Position numbers and translations under genes: made by a program. A stretch of DNA of 64,000 bases. Source: Novakomyces olei. Taxonomy: Eukaryota; Ascomycota; Novakomycetes; Novakomycetales; Novakomycetaceae. The DNA lies in NCBI GenBank assembly GCA_016906335.1, contig JADEYG010000012.1, positions 992,501 to 1,056,500 of the forward strand. Direction: 5' to 3'. Below, in pieces: positions 1-11,758 of this stretch (the stretch's first letter is position 1; each line of letters opens with the position of its first letter). The notes below the pieces were generated by a model. That model was given only the letters and a program-made list of their open reading frames with translations, ran no database searches and was not told the origin of the DNA.

Positions 1-3000
1 AAAGACCTTTTCTTGAATAATTGATAACCTCCAATTTTGTGGCATCATAGTTCGAGACCAGCTCTGCAATGCAATAGACTAAGAAGCACCGGTAAACGTA
101 TTTCGGATGGTCTTTTGTATTTGCAGGTTTGGATTCATTCTTTTTGGACTGCTCAGTGCCTTCTTTGTTCTCTGTATCCTTCTTTTCTGTCGTTGCCACT
201 GTCGCGCTATCCTCCAAATTCAATCCTATATCCGCACACGGGTTCTCGTCTTTTTGCGCCATTAGCTCCGACAAGATGACGTGAATAACTTCTTTTGCCG
301 GCCCATAGCTGGAATTATTTAACCATTGCTGCTGGATAATAGGGCCATCTTCCGAAATGCTGGTTTGATCCTTTGCTTCTGCTGAATCCGGGGTTTTAAG
401 GGCTATTCGCTGCTCTCTAAAATTTTCGTCGTACCGATAGATTTTACACAAATCATTTGCAGCCTCAACAAACAGTTCAGGATTCCGAATTACGTAGCCG
501 CTATTGCCTCGGAAAAATGATCCAACAAAGATGTTGCGAGCTCGGCTTTGACCTTTGAACCATGCACGTATTCCATTACAGATGATCTCTCGCTGAATCT
601 CCGTTGTCTCTATGAGATGACGCAGGATTGATATGGCGGGTAATTGGAGAGAGTTTCCATACTTTCCGCCCTCTGTTGACATAATGGAAAGTAAGTCGCG
701 GATTTTACCTTCTTTGATCATTAAATCAGCAAACTCACGGCTCTTTGTTTGACGAAGGAGGAGCAGGAAAAGACCAATCAAAATATTCTCGTCCGAAGGC
801 TTACGCGACAGTATCTCGAGCGAAGCCTCAAAGATTCTTTGCTTGACGTCTTGAGGTACGATGAATCGATTGGTCGAATCTGCAACAGTTCCATCGCGTT
901 TAAGAGTCAGTTTTGGCCGCCGGTCATTGGCCGCCAGTAAAGATTCAAATATCAACAGACAGTGAGGAGCCACCTGATCAAAACGTGCAAACAAGATGTT
1001 GAGGAAAAGGTCAAGTGAGGTAAGAGCGCTTTCCAGAAGCTGTTCCTGCAAGTCTGAATCGTGCACTAGTATCGCAATCAAATGAGCGCAGCCAGACAAT
1101 GAATTATCAATCACATCACTCCTGGCCTCCTCAGACTGTTCCTTGATCTTTCCTACGAAATAATCAAAGACAGTCTTTAGCCATTTAGTATCAGTGTCGT
1201 TCATATAGAAAGCTTTAACAAACTCTGCCGCCTCAAACGCTATTTCAGAATAGTTTTGCAATATGTCATAAACATGCTGATACTGTGACTTGAGCTCATT
1301 ACGCACCCTTGTTAGTTTTTCCACATCTGCGTCCTCAGAGGCCTCTGTATCCCAATCTTTGTCGATGCGCATATACTCGGTTTTATCGTCTACAGCTCCA
1401 GGACTGTAAGATAAAATTTCCGGATGATAATATAAAAACTCTCGAGCGATTGGGCCAATGTTCAAACTGTGTCTAAACGCATGTTCAGCCACATTTCGCG
1501 GGAAACCTAGTTCATTAAGGGTAAAAGCAACATTGTTGTGGTTGCTGCGAGCTCGCATCAAAAGAAAAATGGCAGTAATAGAGTCTGGCGTATGAAAACT
1601 GGTCTCATTGTCCCCACGTATGCAATTAATGATTACGTGAAAAAGGGCCTTTAGAAGAGAAGTCGGAATCTTGTTGCTGTACTGCTTTTGCCACAGTTCA
1701 ACAGAGACAGCTATTAAAGAGCTTCGAAGGCGCACAAGTAAAGTACTAGAGTGAAAAAACTCGGCGGCGCTCGAATCACGATCTCTGACATTGAGCGCAA
1801 ACGATTGAGGTGAATCAAGAATGTTCTTGGACACTGTAACAGTATTAAAAAAATCAAGTGCTATTTTCACACCACCAGAAACTCGCGCGGCCATAGAATG
1901 GTCTTCGACGAGATCTTCGTCTTTTGCCTCAATATCCGGGAAAGAATAATGTTCCAATTCATCCCAGAATACTCGTAATGTCGAAATCACACTTTCCAGA
2001 CCTCCACATTCATTGAAGCAAGAAAGAAGGAGGGTATTGATGGTAGGCATAGTCTTTTGATCCTCAACCATAACGAACTTGAGCATGCTCAACATAACAA
2101 GCCAGTAGTTTAGCCTCTCGTTCATATGATGGTCGATTAATGAGATAGGAGCCCAAGTCAAATGAGTCTGCATAATTACACCAATCGTACGGCAAATCAT
2201 AAAAGCCTTTTTCCTTTGATCAGCATCAGGGGCTCGTCTAGTAACCACAAGTTTGGCCAAGCCTTGCATTATCAAACCAATATGAGACGAAAAATGAGAG
2301 ATTACGTATCGCACACTGCGGAAATTATTAAATTTAGCACGTGCAGTCTCTGTTGGAAAGTCACCTTGTTCTGGAACCGAATTTGAGGGCTGTTCATCGG
2401 TATTCCATAGCTTTGGGTCGGCTGCTTTGTTCCATTCGCTTGGTAAAGCAGAGCAAAGTAAAGTTTCCTCCCAAACACAGACGCGCTGGAGCTGACCAAG
2501 AGAGTGGAGAAGACTGTCCTGCTCAATTGTCGGCAGGAACATGCTTATAAATTGCGTATTGTACCGTGAATGAGAAAATACAGGGATCAGCACGTCTGAC
2601 ACGAAGCTCAAAAGGCTCAATAGAGAGCTCAAGCATTCTAACAGCTCATTTGATTCATTCAATATCGTTTCTTCCTTTGGATATTCCAGTTCGATTTTGG
2701 GTAAAAAGAAAGAGTCAGTATAATGGCCTCGGTAAAGATAATCTTGGACCACTTTACGTTCCACTATTTCAAAAATCATCTTTTTGACAATCGAAAAAAG
2801 CTTGGATCCATCGTAAGGATTCACGCCACGAATAAGGTACGTAGGACTCCGACTAGCCTGAGTATTCGGGAAAGTTCGAGGCATATTAGGCAAAGCCTGA
2901 AACCGGAGAACACGTTCCAGGCAATTGTACTTTTCAAAATCAGGGTGACTAGTAAGCTGTGAAAAGAAGAGGAATCGTGAAACCATCCCGACAAAAACAC

Positions 3001-5626
3001 TCATTGCTGCCGGAGTAACCGAAGGCGACTCTGGATTTTGTTCCTCCATTTCCACGTCGCCTGTACCATTTACCGTGGTAAGCACAACAGTCTTGGTGAC
3101 GTCTGGTTGTCGCATTGATTTGGCCATTACTTCCAGTTTATCCATTAAACCACATATAATAGGGATAACCTGATCTTTGAGAAATGGATGATGGCATATA
3201 AGCTCCTCCAAGGCGACCCAAAAGGAAGCGAAATCGATAAGCCCCTTAGCGTGCTCTTCAGATATAAAAATATTCATAAATGACTTGAGAGCACCATACT
3301 TTTCAAACAATTCCTTGCCAGCGTGATTGAGACAGATGGCACCAAAGGCATTCACCAATGTCACTACAACCTCACTGGAACAAAGAACACTGCGATTTAC
3401 AGAGCTCAAAAGCGCTTCGCTCACTCCGGCCTCGTGAATTATTCCGTACGATAAGGGCTCATTATGAATAAAAGTTGAGACTATATTTGCTGACAAGGCA
3501 AAAACAGAGGAGCCAAAGTCTTCATGATTATCAAAAATTACTTTGATAGACTGCAAAAGACTCGAGTCGATAAGATTCCTAAGTTCCCCAGACGTGCCGG
3601 AAAAGTCCATCATATTCAATATAAAACGCAACAAAATTTTCAGTAAAGAAGCCTTTTCATAATCCATAGAATAGTCCATTGACTTGTGACGCTGTGGGCG
3701 CTGACGATATAGTAAAAATTTACTCTCATCATCAGCGACTTCAAATTGGACACGATCTACAAGCACTTTCAATCCGTCCCTAGCAATAAACTCGCCAAAA
3801 GCTTGAAAATACATCCGGAGAAGTAAATCCAGTAGGGAAACAGCGCTAAATACAATCCTGGTTTCAAATGCTGATTTTGATGGCATCCCCATCAAATGCA
3901 CGAGTCTCCCGACTAAGCCAGCTGAGATTAAAGCATGGTTCTTATTAACAAGCTCTGTAAGCAAATGGAACAGCGCGTCAATGTGCTGAGCCGAATACTT
4001 ACTAGTTCCATGCTCCACCTGTGAAATTACGTCAGAAAGAACGGACATAATCAGACCATGACTGACAGTGGCATTAAGTGCAGCTGTAACACTATTGCAA
4101 GTGCCTCTAAACTGTGTCAAGCCCCTAAGCGCGTTTAATGCACATATTTTAATAAACTCTGGAGCCTCCGAATCCAAAGACACAACATGAGCAAACTGTA
4201 AAGCCATGTCATTATCAATAGCCAAGACGCGAGACGACATAAATGATTCGCTTGATATATAGCTCAACGCAGCAACTGAAAGCATTGCTACTCCAATCAA
4301 ATGATGCCGGGACTCGGGATCGTTTATGTATTTCGCCTTCATTATACGGCACGTTAGATCAAACACAGTATCGTGTTTGACATTTCCCTGAGTTGAAATC
4401 TTTGCAAAGATCTCCTCCGGACTTGTTGCAGCAACTTCCTCAGGCGAGAGCTCCAGCAATGTAATACCTTCGTCGTTATCAGACTGACGGTCTCGACCTT
4501 GCGGCGTTTTCAAGGGTGTTGGTGTAGAGATACGTCCCTCTTTTTCCTTTCCTTTTGATTTGGGAGTTGCAGTGCTTACGGCTTGCTTGCCTTTGGGTGT
4601 TGCAACGGCCTGCTGCTGAGATTGTAATACATGCGGTTGATGCTGCTGAGACTGCTGATGCTGCTGATGCTGATGAGGCTGTTGAATTGCGGCGGACTCT
4701 TTTGGAGCCGCCAGTAAAGCCAGAGCTTCTTTAGAAGTAAAATGCTTGTAATAATAATATTTCAATCGACTCCATTCTGATGGAGTTTCCTTCGTATTGG
4801 AGAGCAGAAAGTCATAATTTTGAGCAACGCCAGCGCTCTTTGGCGAACTGGGAAGATGCCGCACTAGTCGCAGCAGTCGTTCTTGCGAAAGGCTTAAATT
4901 GTTCCCCTTATTTGTTCGCTGAGGATTCGAGCGCATGGCGATACGGAGGATCAGTTGCACGTCACAATATAAGACCTCGGGGTCCATTGTGATCAACAAG
5001 TCGGAAAGATACTGGACTTAGTATGGCAAAAAAATAAAGACAGATTAAATTTAAATTTAAATTGAAAGCAAGTTTGAGACAACACATACATGAGCAGAGC
5101 CATAGAGGCTGCGATTTGCACAATGGTCCATCAAAAAAGTGGAGAACAAAAGCACCTGCACCAGAACTTCATGGTGGGCCTGCTCGAACGGACGGTCTTG
5201 GGCATTGCTCAAGTGGTATTCACTCACGACCCGGCCCAGAATCTCGTCGAATCTATTCAGCACGGGTACCCAGTGGTACAAGTCCGCTCTTGGGTACGAC
5301 CATGTACCAAAAGACTTGAGCAAGCCTGCAAGTTCGCTCTCCGGTACTGTAGTAGCTAACGAAATAAAGTCTTGTAGCGGCTTTGGCTGTATAACACGTC
5401 AGTAACTCGTTTGCCAAAATAAAAGTAGCGCAGAGTGCTCCAGGCGACCGATCAGACATTGGTTTTAGCAGTATCGGGGGACCGCAAGCTGAAACGTCTG
5501 CACGGAACCTTAATAGCACATTTGTAGGATTTCTCAATCAAACAAGAAGCAAATTTACGAGAATTTTCGAGACAAGTCACTTACCGGCTGTATGAGTTTT
5601 CGTGGAGGCTGCCGCTTAATCTGCAT
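1..5626 (-). CDS. TOM1: HECT-type E3 ubiquitin ligase Tom1/HUWE1/Ptr1, N-terminal part
   Basis: This is the N-terminal ~1780 residues of a giant ubiquitin ligase; the gene runs off the left edge, so the HECT catalytic domain is not in the window. Exons read on the minus strand: 5626-5585 (14 codons), 5386-5090, then 5011 to the edge without a stop; introns are 198 and 78 nt with good GT/AG ends. Exon 2 contains DLYHWVPVLNRFDEILG, closely matching the HUWE1 N-terminus, and helical DUF908/DUF913-type repeats follow. A Gln/His-rich linker lies near residue 235. A UBA-like stretch (LNELGFPRNVAEHAF) lies near residue 1270. Family members are 3200-4300 residues long and act in nuclear protein quality control, histone turnover and mRNA export. 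Identification rests on the order of N-terminal motifs; the start is supported by a short exon spliced in phase. Confidence 0.9.
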
Positions 5627-6116
5627 CGCCTTTTCACCACTTTTTCAACTGGCTTTGCTCACTACACAGGTCATCGGTCGTATATAGAGCAAGACAAAAA
5701 TCAATCAGTCGTATATTATATGAAATTATTACACTTTTGCATTTATACCAAAACAGATTACTTGAACTATTCTTTGGCACGGTACGTTGCTTAATTCTAT
5801 TCATTACGTATATGTTTGGATGGAACATTAATAATAGAGTAGAAATAAATATATAGGAATAATAAATTTTAATTAATAAAATAAATAGTTAGTTGATCGA
5901 ATTATTAAATGAATAATTAGATGAATGATTAATTAACCAATTAATCAAAAATAAATAAATAAATAAAATAAAAATAAAATACAATATTACAAGGTCATTT
6001 CCAAACCAATGTGCGGCTACATGAGCAATAACTGTGCTAGTGAAGTGACTATTTTGTAATTACTATTATACAAACTCCATCAAGTTGAAAGGCGCAAATC
6101 CCTTCAAATGCTCAGT
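5627..6116. other. Intergenic, AT-rich
   Basis: This lies between the TOM1 start and the ISM1 end. The middle (about 5830-5990) is low-complexity A/T with many TAAAT and AATAA runs, as expected for 3' end formation of ISM1 and the TOM1 promoter. No coding signal was seen. Confidence 0.6.
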
Positions 6117-9100
6117 CTAAGTGGTATTTAAAACGTCGGCGCATCTAGTACACAAATCGCCCTCTTGTTCAGCTACACGTAACCAGCACCGTGGACACTT
6201 GTGTCCCCGCGCGCGTGTTACAGTAATCTGAACCAATTTCCCATCAATCATTTGACTGCACGTTTCAGTCTCGTCCTCAGCAAGCAGAGGCAAACTGCCG
6301 CCAATAATAGAGCGTGATACACCAAAGAAATCTGCCAGATCGGGTTTACAAGTTTTCAAAACGCTTTCTAATAAACTGTCCGAAAAATCTCCAGTCACAT
6401 GAACATCGGCCTCTAGAGGACTGCGTATCATTGATCGATTACGAGCGTGTTGCAAAGCTTTTGTAGCAAGGCCTCGCAGGTCGAATAAAATCTCTTCGTC
6501 CTCTTTAAGATACGTCAGGTCACGCGTTGGGAGACTCAAGTAAGTTTGATAGAACAAGCGTTCGGGACTCTTGAGGCCGTCTTTGCCAAAGTTTGCATGC
6601 GACCATACTTCTTCCGTCAAGACAGGCAAAATCGGGCAGAGTGCTCGAATGAGGACATTAAAGGCCTGTCATTAGTTTCATCTCACAAATTGACGAACAT
6701 AGTCATGTTGATTGATTGCTTGATTGCAGTCATATAATTCAGGAAAGCATGGCTACATAAAATAATTGAAAGGGATGCATAATTAGGAAAGGGGTAACAA
6801 ACAACGTTATTTCCAACTTACATGGTTCTGTACGGTCAAAGCGGAACGCCGGCGGATGCTATCTTGCCTATCCGCATACAAACGATCTTTAGTCATATTA
6901 AAATAAAATGCAGACAAGTCTGAACTGACAAAATTATTGACAGCCTGCACGACCCGGTTGAACTGGTATGTCTCGTATGCATCGTGCACTTCGCGCTGAA
7001 AGATATCAATCTTTTTCAAAGCAATACGATCAAGCTAGGCCATTAGTATGAAAGCTGAAAGATAAATTATTAACAAATAAAAAAGATATTAGTGACAACG
7101 AAAGAGCAGTAGTAAATCAAGCAAAAATAAGAATATCGCCGTCGATACCATTGATAATTGCTTAAAGTCAACAGCCTGGCTCTCTTTGAACCCGTTTAAA
7201 TTTCCCAACAGGAAGCGAAACGTTGCCCGAATCTTCTGCAGTGCCTTTTGCGAGTTCTCTAAGATAGTAGAGGCAAACACAACATCCTTGGCAAAATCTG
7301 CACTAGCCACCCAGTACCGAAGCACTTCGTGCCCGCCCGGGCGACCAGAATTCTTTTCGTGAATAATCTTTAAAGGATCTGTCACGTTGCCCACACTTTT
7401 GCTCATTTTCATACTATTTTCATCAAGCGTAAACCCATGGGTCAGCACACTATCAAAAGGAGCCAAAACTTCTTGATCTGTCTGATCTTGAACTGCAATA
7501 AAGGTTAATAGGCTGGACTGAAACCAGCCACGATGCTGGTCAGACCCCTCCAAATAAACGTTGGAAAGTACAGGTTTGTTTTGTATTCCGCCACTCCTTT
7601 CGCCATCGCCAATTGGCTCATTACGGAGGCCAAACTTGTCAAACACCAGCGTCCAACTGGTGCCACTATCGAACCAAACGTCCATTGTATCCTGGCCCCT
7701 TGTGAATCTTCTACCACTGTCGCGCAAGTCGGGATGGACCCACTCCATAGTATCCGTCGATTCATCCCACCAGGCATCAGTGCCGAGGGCGGCAAACCGC
7801 TGTGTTATATGAGCAATAGACTGCTCATTCATAATCGGTTCTCCGGTAGTGACGTCATAGAGCGCTGGGATGGGTACGCCCCAGCATCTCTGCCGGGAAA
7901 TGCACCATTCGTTACGCGTTCTTACATAGCTCGTGAGCCTGTTAACGCCCCTGGCTGGCACAAAATCTACGCGTCCTAACGCGTCAACTGCGCGTGATTT
8001 GATTGGCTCTAAATCAGCAAACCATTGGGCAGTTGCACGGATGAGCACCGGCTTTTTCGTTCTCCAATCGTGTGGGTACTGATGCGTATAAGCATGGGTA
8101 TGCAGGCAATGATTCATTGCCCGCAGCTTTTCAATGATATAGGCATTTCCGGCAGTAAAAACATCAAGGCCCTCTATACTGCCATCAAGCGCTTCGTTTG
8201 TATAACGGCCTCGGTCATCAACAGGGCTAAAGGGCTCAATTCCAAATTGTGCACACAGTTCGTAGTCCTCATGGCCGTGTCCGGGGGCCGTATGAACTAT
8301 ACCTGTGCCGGCATCGTCGGTTACATGTTCGCCCACTAATACAGGGCCGCTTTCTTGTAGAGTAAGAGGGTTGAAATAGGTCGTCTTGTCAGCCAGATCC
8401 TGGCCAGTTATGCCAGTGACCAATGTTTCCTCAATGCCGAATAATTCGTCCAGTGTGGAGCTTAAAGTCTCTGCGTACAATAACAAGCCGTGCTGCCGGC
8501 TGCGGCCGATACAGTAGACAATGTCTTTTCCCACCGCCAGCGCCTTGTTACTCGGCAGAGTCCAGGGCGTTGTTGTCCATACTGCAAAGGCCACGGGGCC
8601 CTGTGTGCCAAACAGATCCTGCTGCTGGATGGGGAAGCGAAGGTAAAGCGAGTTTGATCTGTGCTCCATGTATTCCAACTCTGCTTCAGCCAGAGCGGTA
8701 CGCGAGCTTGGGCTCCAATAAACAGGTTTGAATTTGCGGTTGATCAATCCTTTCTGTACCATTGCCTGGAACACTTTCAATTGTCTTAATTCAAAATCAA
8801 GGTTCATCGTATAGTACGGGTTGTGCCAGTCTCCCATAATAGCAAGCGAATGCAGAGCATTTTGCTGGTCTTTTATCGCGCTCAAGGCAAACTGGCGAGC
8901 TTTTGCTCGAATATCTAATTTTGACAAAGATGTTGCTGCTGAACGGCTTTTAAATACTTTTAATTCGATCGGTAACCCGTGACAGTCCCAACCGGGAATA
9001 TAGCTGACCTTGTGGCCCAACAGTGACTTGTGCCGGCAGATTATATCTTTTAAAACACGATTCAGTACATGCCCTGCCATTTAGTACATGCTATTATTAG

Positions 9101-9686
9101 TCTAGTTTACCTAAATGAATCGATCCATTTGCATAGGGCGGGCCATCGTGAAGAATAAAGAGTGGCCCAGTCCGGTTTTCTTCCTAGTCTGATTAGTTTG
9201 ATTGAAAAGGAGCAATATTGATTCAGTGTAGTAAATATAAAATAATAAAAGAGTCCTTTTGCCATTGCAAGTTTGGTGAGACAGAGACTTTTATTTACAA
9301 ACACTCAATTGGAAAAGTGTGGGACGAAAGAGTTGAAGAGTTAAAGCTAAAGACGAAATGGAAGCAGAACCAAAAAGTTATGCAATTATAAACACACGGC
9401 TGACAATGACATGAATAAAACTACTAGACACGAATTATTTAATAGGTTAGAAGCACGTGCTTACCTGCCAATAGTAATGATCTGTAGTGCACAGTTCCTG
9501 ATACTTTTCCACATTTCCCGCGCGATCCGTCCTTAGCGGGAAATCGGTCTTTGGTAACGCGAGCGTTTGTGCAAAAGAATTAGAGCTTGAAGAATCGGAC
9601 TTTGTTGAGGCGAAACGGCACAACGCCAATCGACGCCATTGCAGTAAACTCAGTCGCAACGCGTTCGGATGCTTCATTGTATGCAA
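6117..9686 (-). CDS. ISM1: Mitochondrial isoleucyl-tRNA synthetase
   Basis: This class I synthetase charges tRNA-Ile inside mitochondria. Five exons on the minus strand: 9686-9465, 9183-9111, 9073-7149, 7034-6822 and 6665-6117, giving about 993 residues, close to yeast Ism1 (1002). The first ~40 residues are Arg/Ser-rich with few acids, like a mitochondrial presequence; ATGs at 9686 and 9677 are both possible. The HIGH motif is spelled GSIHLGHVLN and is assembled across the 37-nt intron 9074-9110; exon 2 carries FILHDGPPYANG. The KMSKS loop reads MKMSKSVGN. The C-terminus has a four-cysteine zinc knuckle (CPRCW then CTRC), typical of bacterial-type IleRS. Intron 7035-7148 has a clear TACTAAT branch site. 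All splice phases agree. Confidence is high; only the exact start is uncertain. Confidence 0.95.
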
Positions 9687-10369
9687 TAATTTAGAGCATA
9701 ATGCATGAATATCGCCTGCTCATGTACATGTCAAGCGCCTTTGCTTCGTGAATGTGATTATTGAGTACTTTCCAGTTTATAGCAAAATTTATGTGAGGAT
9801 TATTTGCTATCAGCTGGTGTACCATAATAAACGTTATATTGGAATTCTTATTACATTTGTCAATCAATAATTGCATTGTGAGTGTGGTACACCCTCAAAA
9901 TAGGGACGGGTACCCGTCCGCTTAATATAGTCTCATTGGCTTACTTATTCACCTGGCGAATTACATTATATTTCATCCCACAAGATCCACTAATTTTCAA
10001 GTAATGGACCGTTAACTGTCAAGTCGGCGCAGATTACATAATAGATGGAGCGTAATTAAATGTGGGGATACAGTGTACAGGAACAACTGATCCTCGTTCT
10101 CTCATTTGGTGCTCTATAAGTTTGGCAACTAGAGGCTTTGTACTGCATGTAGTTTTAAATCGTCAACAACGTTTCTTCTGTCTAGGCCTATTCTATTCTA
10201 TTATTTCTGCTCAGATTAACAACTATATATATGTATTCACGGGCCATCAACTTAACGGTACCATGCATAAATCATAAAACTATCTCGCCAACACTAACTG
10301 TCGGTATCATTAAACAACCTTGAAGTCCAAACGACCGATCGAGGATTGCATGCTCTTTAATGCAGATGC
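9687..10369. other. Intergenic, ISM1 promoter side
   Basis: Upstream region of ISM1 and 3' flank of the small gene at 10370-10702. It contains a 16-bp perfect palindrome at 9904-9919, described separately. No gene was recognised in it. Confidence 0.5.
9904..9919. promoter_or_regulatory. 16-bp palindrome with ACGGGTACCCGT core
   Basis: Perfect palindrome GGACGGGTACCCGTCC, 218 bp upstream of the ISM1 start. The core plus the following CCGCTTA is repeated exactly at 47849-47867, and the core recurs at 61406-61417. A dimeric protein-binding site is inferred; the half-site CGGGTA resembles the Reb1 core (CGGGTAA), but that link is a guess. Confidence 0.4.
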
Positions 10370-10702
10370 TTAGAATTTGTCCACCATTCTGCGGAAAAAA
10401 TCTCCGCCCTTGAAAATTAGTAAACAGGCATTTTATTCCAAAAAAAACAAAAGTTAGAAGAAAAAAGTTCAGAATGGAACAAAAATAAAATTAATAATAG
10501 GTGACAATCATAACATATAAAATTTTGCGCATACCTGGCTAGGCGGACTTTGATCCTTAAAAGCGTCTGCCTTTTCCTTTGACATACGACGCTGACGCTG
10601 AAGTCCGGCGAAAAATTCGCCGCCATGGCCGTCCACGCCGTTAGACATTCGGCGTTGGCCTTGTGCACCTTTAGGTGGTGATGAAGAAGTATCGTCAGCC
10701 AT
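10370..10702 (-). CDS. Small fungal protein of unknown function (68 residues)
   Basis: Two exons on the minus strand: 10702-10535 (56 codons) and 10408-10370 (12 codons plus stop), joined over a 126-nt intron ending ACTAATTTTCAAG. The product starts MADDTSSSPPKGAQGQRRMS and has an internal repeat: QRRMS appears twice (residues 16-20 and 37-41), and HGGEFF (26-31) is echoed by QGGDFF just after the splice. No signal peptide or membrane segment. The repeat spanning the splice junction supports the two-exon model. I do not recognise a named family; short basic fungal proteins with QRR(M/N)S motifs exist, but no function is inferred. A TATA element and a perfect TGACGTCA lie upstream, which suggests stress or nutrient control. 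Confidence 0.65.
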
Positions 10703-10769
10703 TTTTTCTATATAGTAAGACTCTTGAGTTCTAGAAAAATAGCAAGGCAGCAGCAGCAAATGAACTTGT

Positions 10770-10776
10770 TTATATA
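10770..10776 (-). promoter_or_regulatory. TATA box of the 68-residue gene
   Basis: TATATAA on the minus strand, 68 bp upstream of the ATG at 10702. Placement fits a core promoter. Confidence 0.4.
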
Positions 10777-10924
10777 CCTAAAAACGGGCCATTTAGCTGT
10801 TACCGAGCCTTCTCATGGCACGTCATATACAAAGCAATAAGATTATAGGGGAAATTGTGATACAAAACTTGCGGGGTATCTTAGAAATAAAGTATAGCGT
10901 ACTAAATACAACGAACAAGTATGA

Positions 10925-10932
10925 TGACGTCA
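10925..10932. promoter_or_regulatory. CRE-type site TGACGTCA
   Basis: Perfect 8-bp CRE palindrome about 220 bp upstream of the small gene at 10370-10702. This is the known binding sequence of Atf1/Sko1-type bZIP factors, which act downstream of Hog1/Sty1. Function here is inferred from the match and position only. Confidence 0.45.
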
Positions 10933-11382
10933 TATGTCTTTACCACTGAACGATAACAAACCAATTTCAAAAATACAACGAACTGACTCAGCATTACGTT
11001 TAATTTGGGATAAAGCATTATACTTTGGAGAAACCAACGATTACAGTTAAAGCAAGCGATAACCATCCGCTGAGCGAATTAGCAGTGTTTGCTATACTAT
11101 CACAGAACTCCTCAAGTATGTTTTTAATAAATATTATTATAGATTTGGTTGTCTTCTATTCCTCAAGCGTATATTGTTCTCAACGGCGCACAAAGTTTTT
11201 GAACATGTATATCCTTTGCGTCAACACATTGGTTTTTGCGCTACACTTTGCGACCGACATAGCCACTCTAAGCACAATGCAATATATAGGTGCATTGCTT
11301 TAAGTACATTGACGTACGTACATTTCAGGAAAGTAAACTGCAAAAATCTGCAATTGAAATTGAATATATTAAACTTAGCTAT

Positions 11383-11650
11383 TTAGTACTCTTCTGCTTC
11401 TCCAGATGGCGGCCAGGGTCCCAAAACTCTATCAAAAACATAGACTCCGTAAAAGTAGATGAAAATTGAAAATGAAGCATATATATATAAGAGGTTGCAA
11501 AAGCCTGAAGTATACGACTAAGAGGAATTAATTAAATTAGGAAAAATGTGCTCTCTCCATTATACAATAAAGCAGGATATTCACAAGTTTAATGCCAGTA
11601 AAGGCAGGCCCAAAAGCATGCAAATGCGCATTATTTTCGCACGCGATCAT
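11383..11650 (-). CDS. Candidate 66-residue single-span membrane protein (weak)
   Basis: A possible two-exon gene on the minus strand: 11650-11585 (22 codons) and 11517-11383 (44 codons plus stop), joined in phase over a 67-nt intron with a CTAAT branch about 20 nt before its TAG end. The product would have one hydrophobic segment (about residues 28-52, rich in Ile, Tyr and Phe) and end GPWPPSGEAEEY. No family was recognised. AT-rich DNA can give hydrophobic reading frames by chance, and the opposite strand also has a short reading frame here, so this is only a candidate. Confidence 0.25.
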
Positions 11651-11758
11651 CAATGATAAATAAAGCGTATATAAAACGTTAAATCCGGTTTTTTGCTCAA
11701 AAAGATGAAGCGGTCTCGAAAATATATCTCGTTTACGTTATACATGATGTCGAGTAAA

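Larger units (their letters stand above)
10703..11758. other. Intergenic between the small gene and the GYP5-like gene
   Basis: Holds the TATA and CRE sites listed above and the weak candidate at 11383-11650. I searched by eye for the missing TBC half (Q-finger motif YCQG and flanking helices) on both strands and did not see it. Confidence 0.5.
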
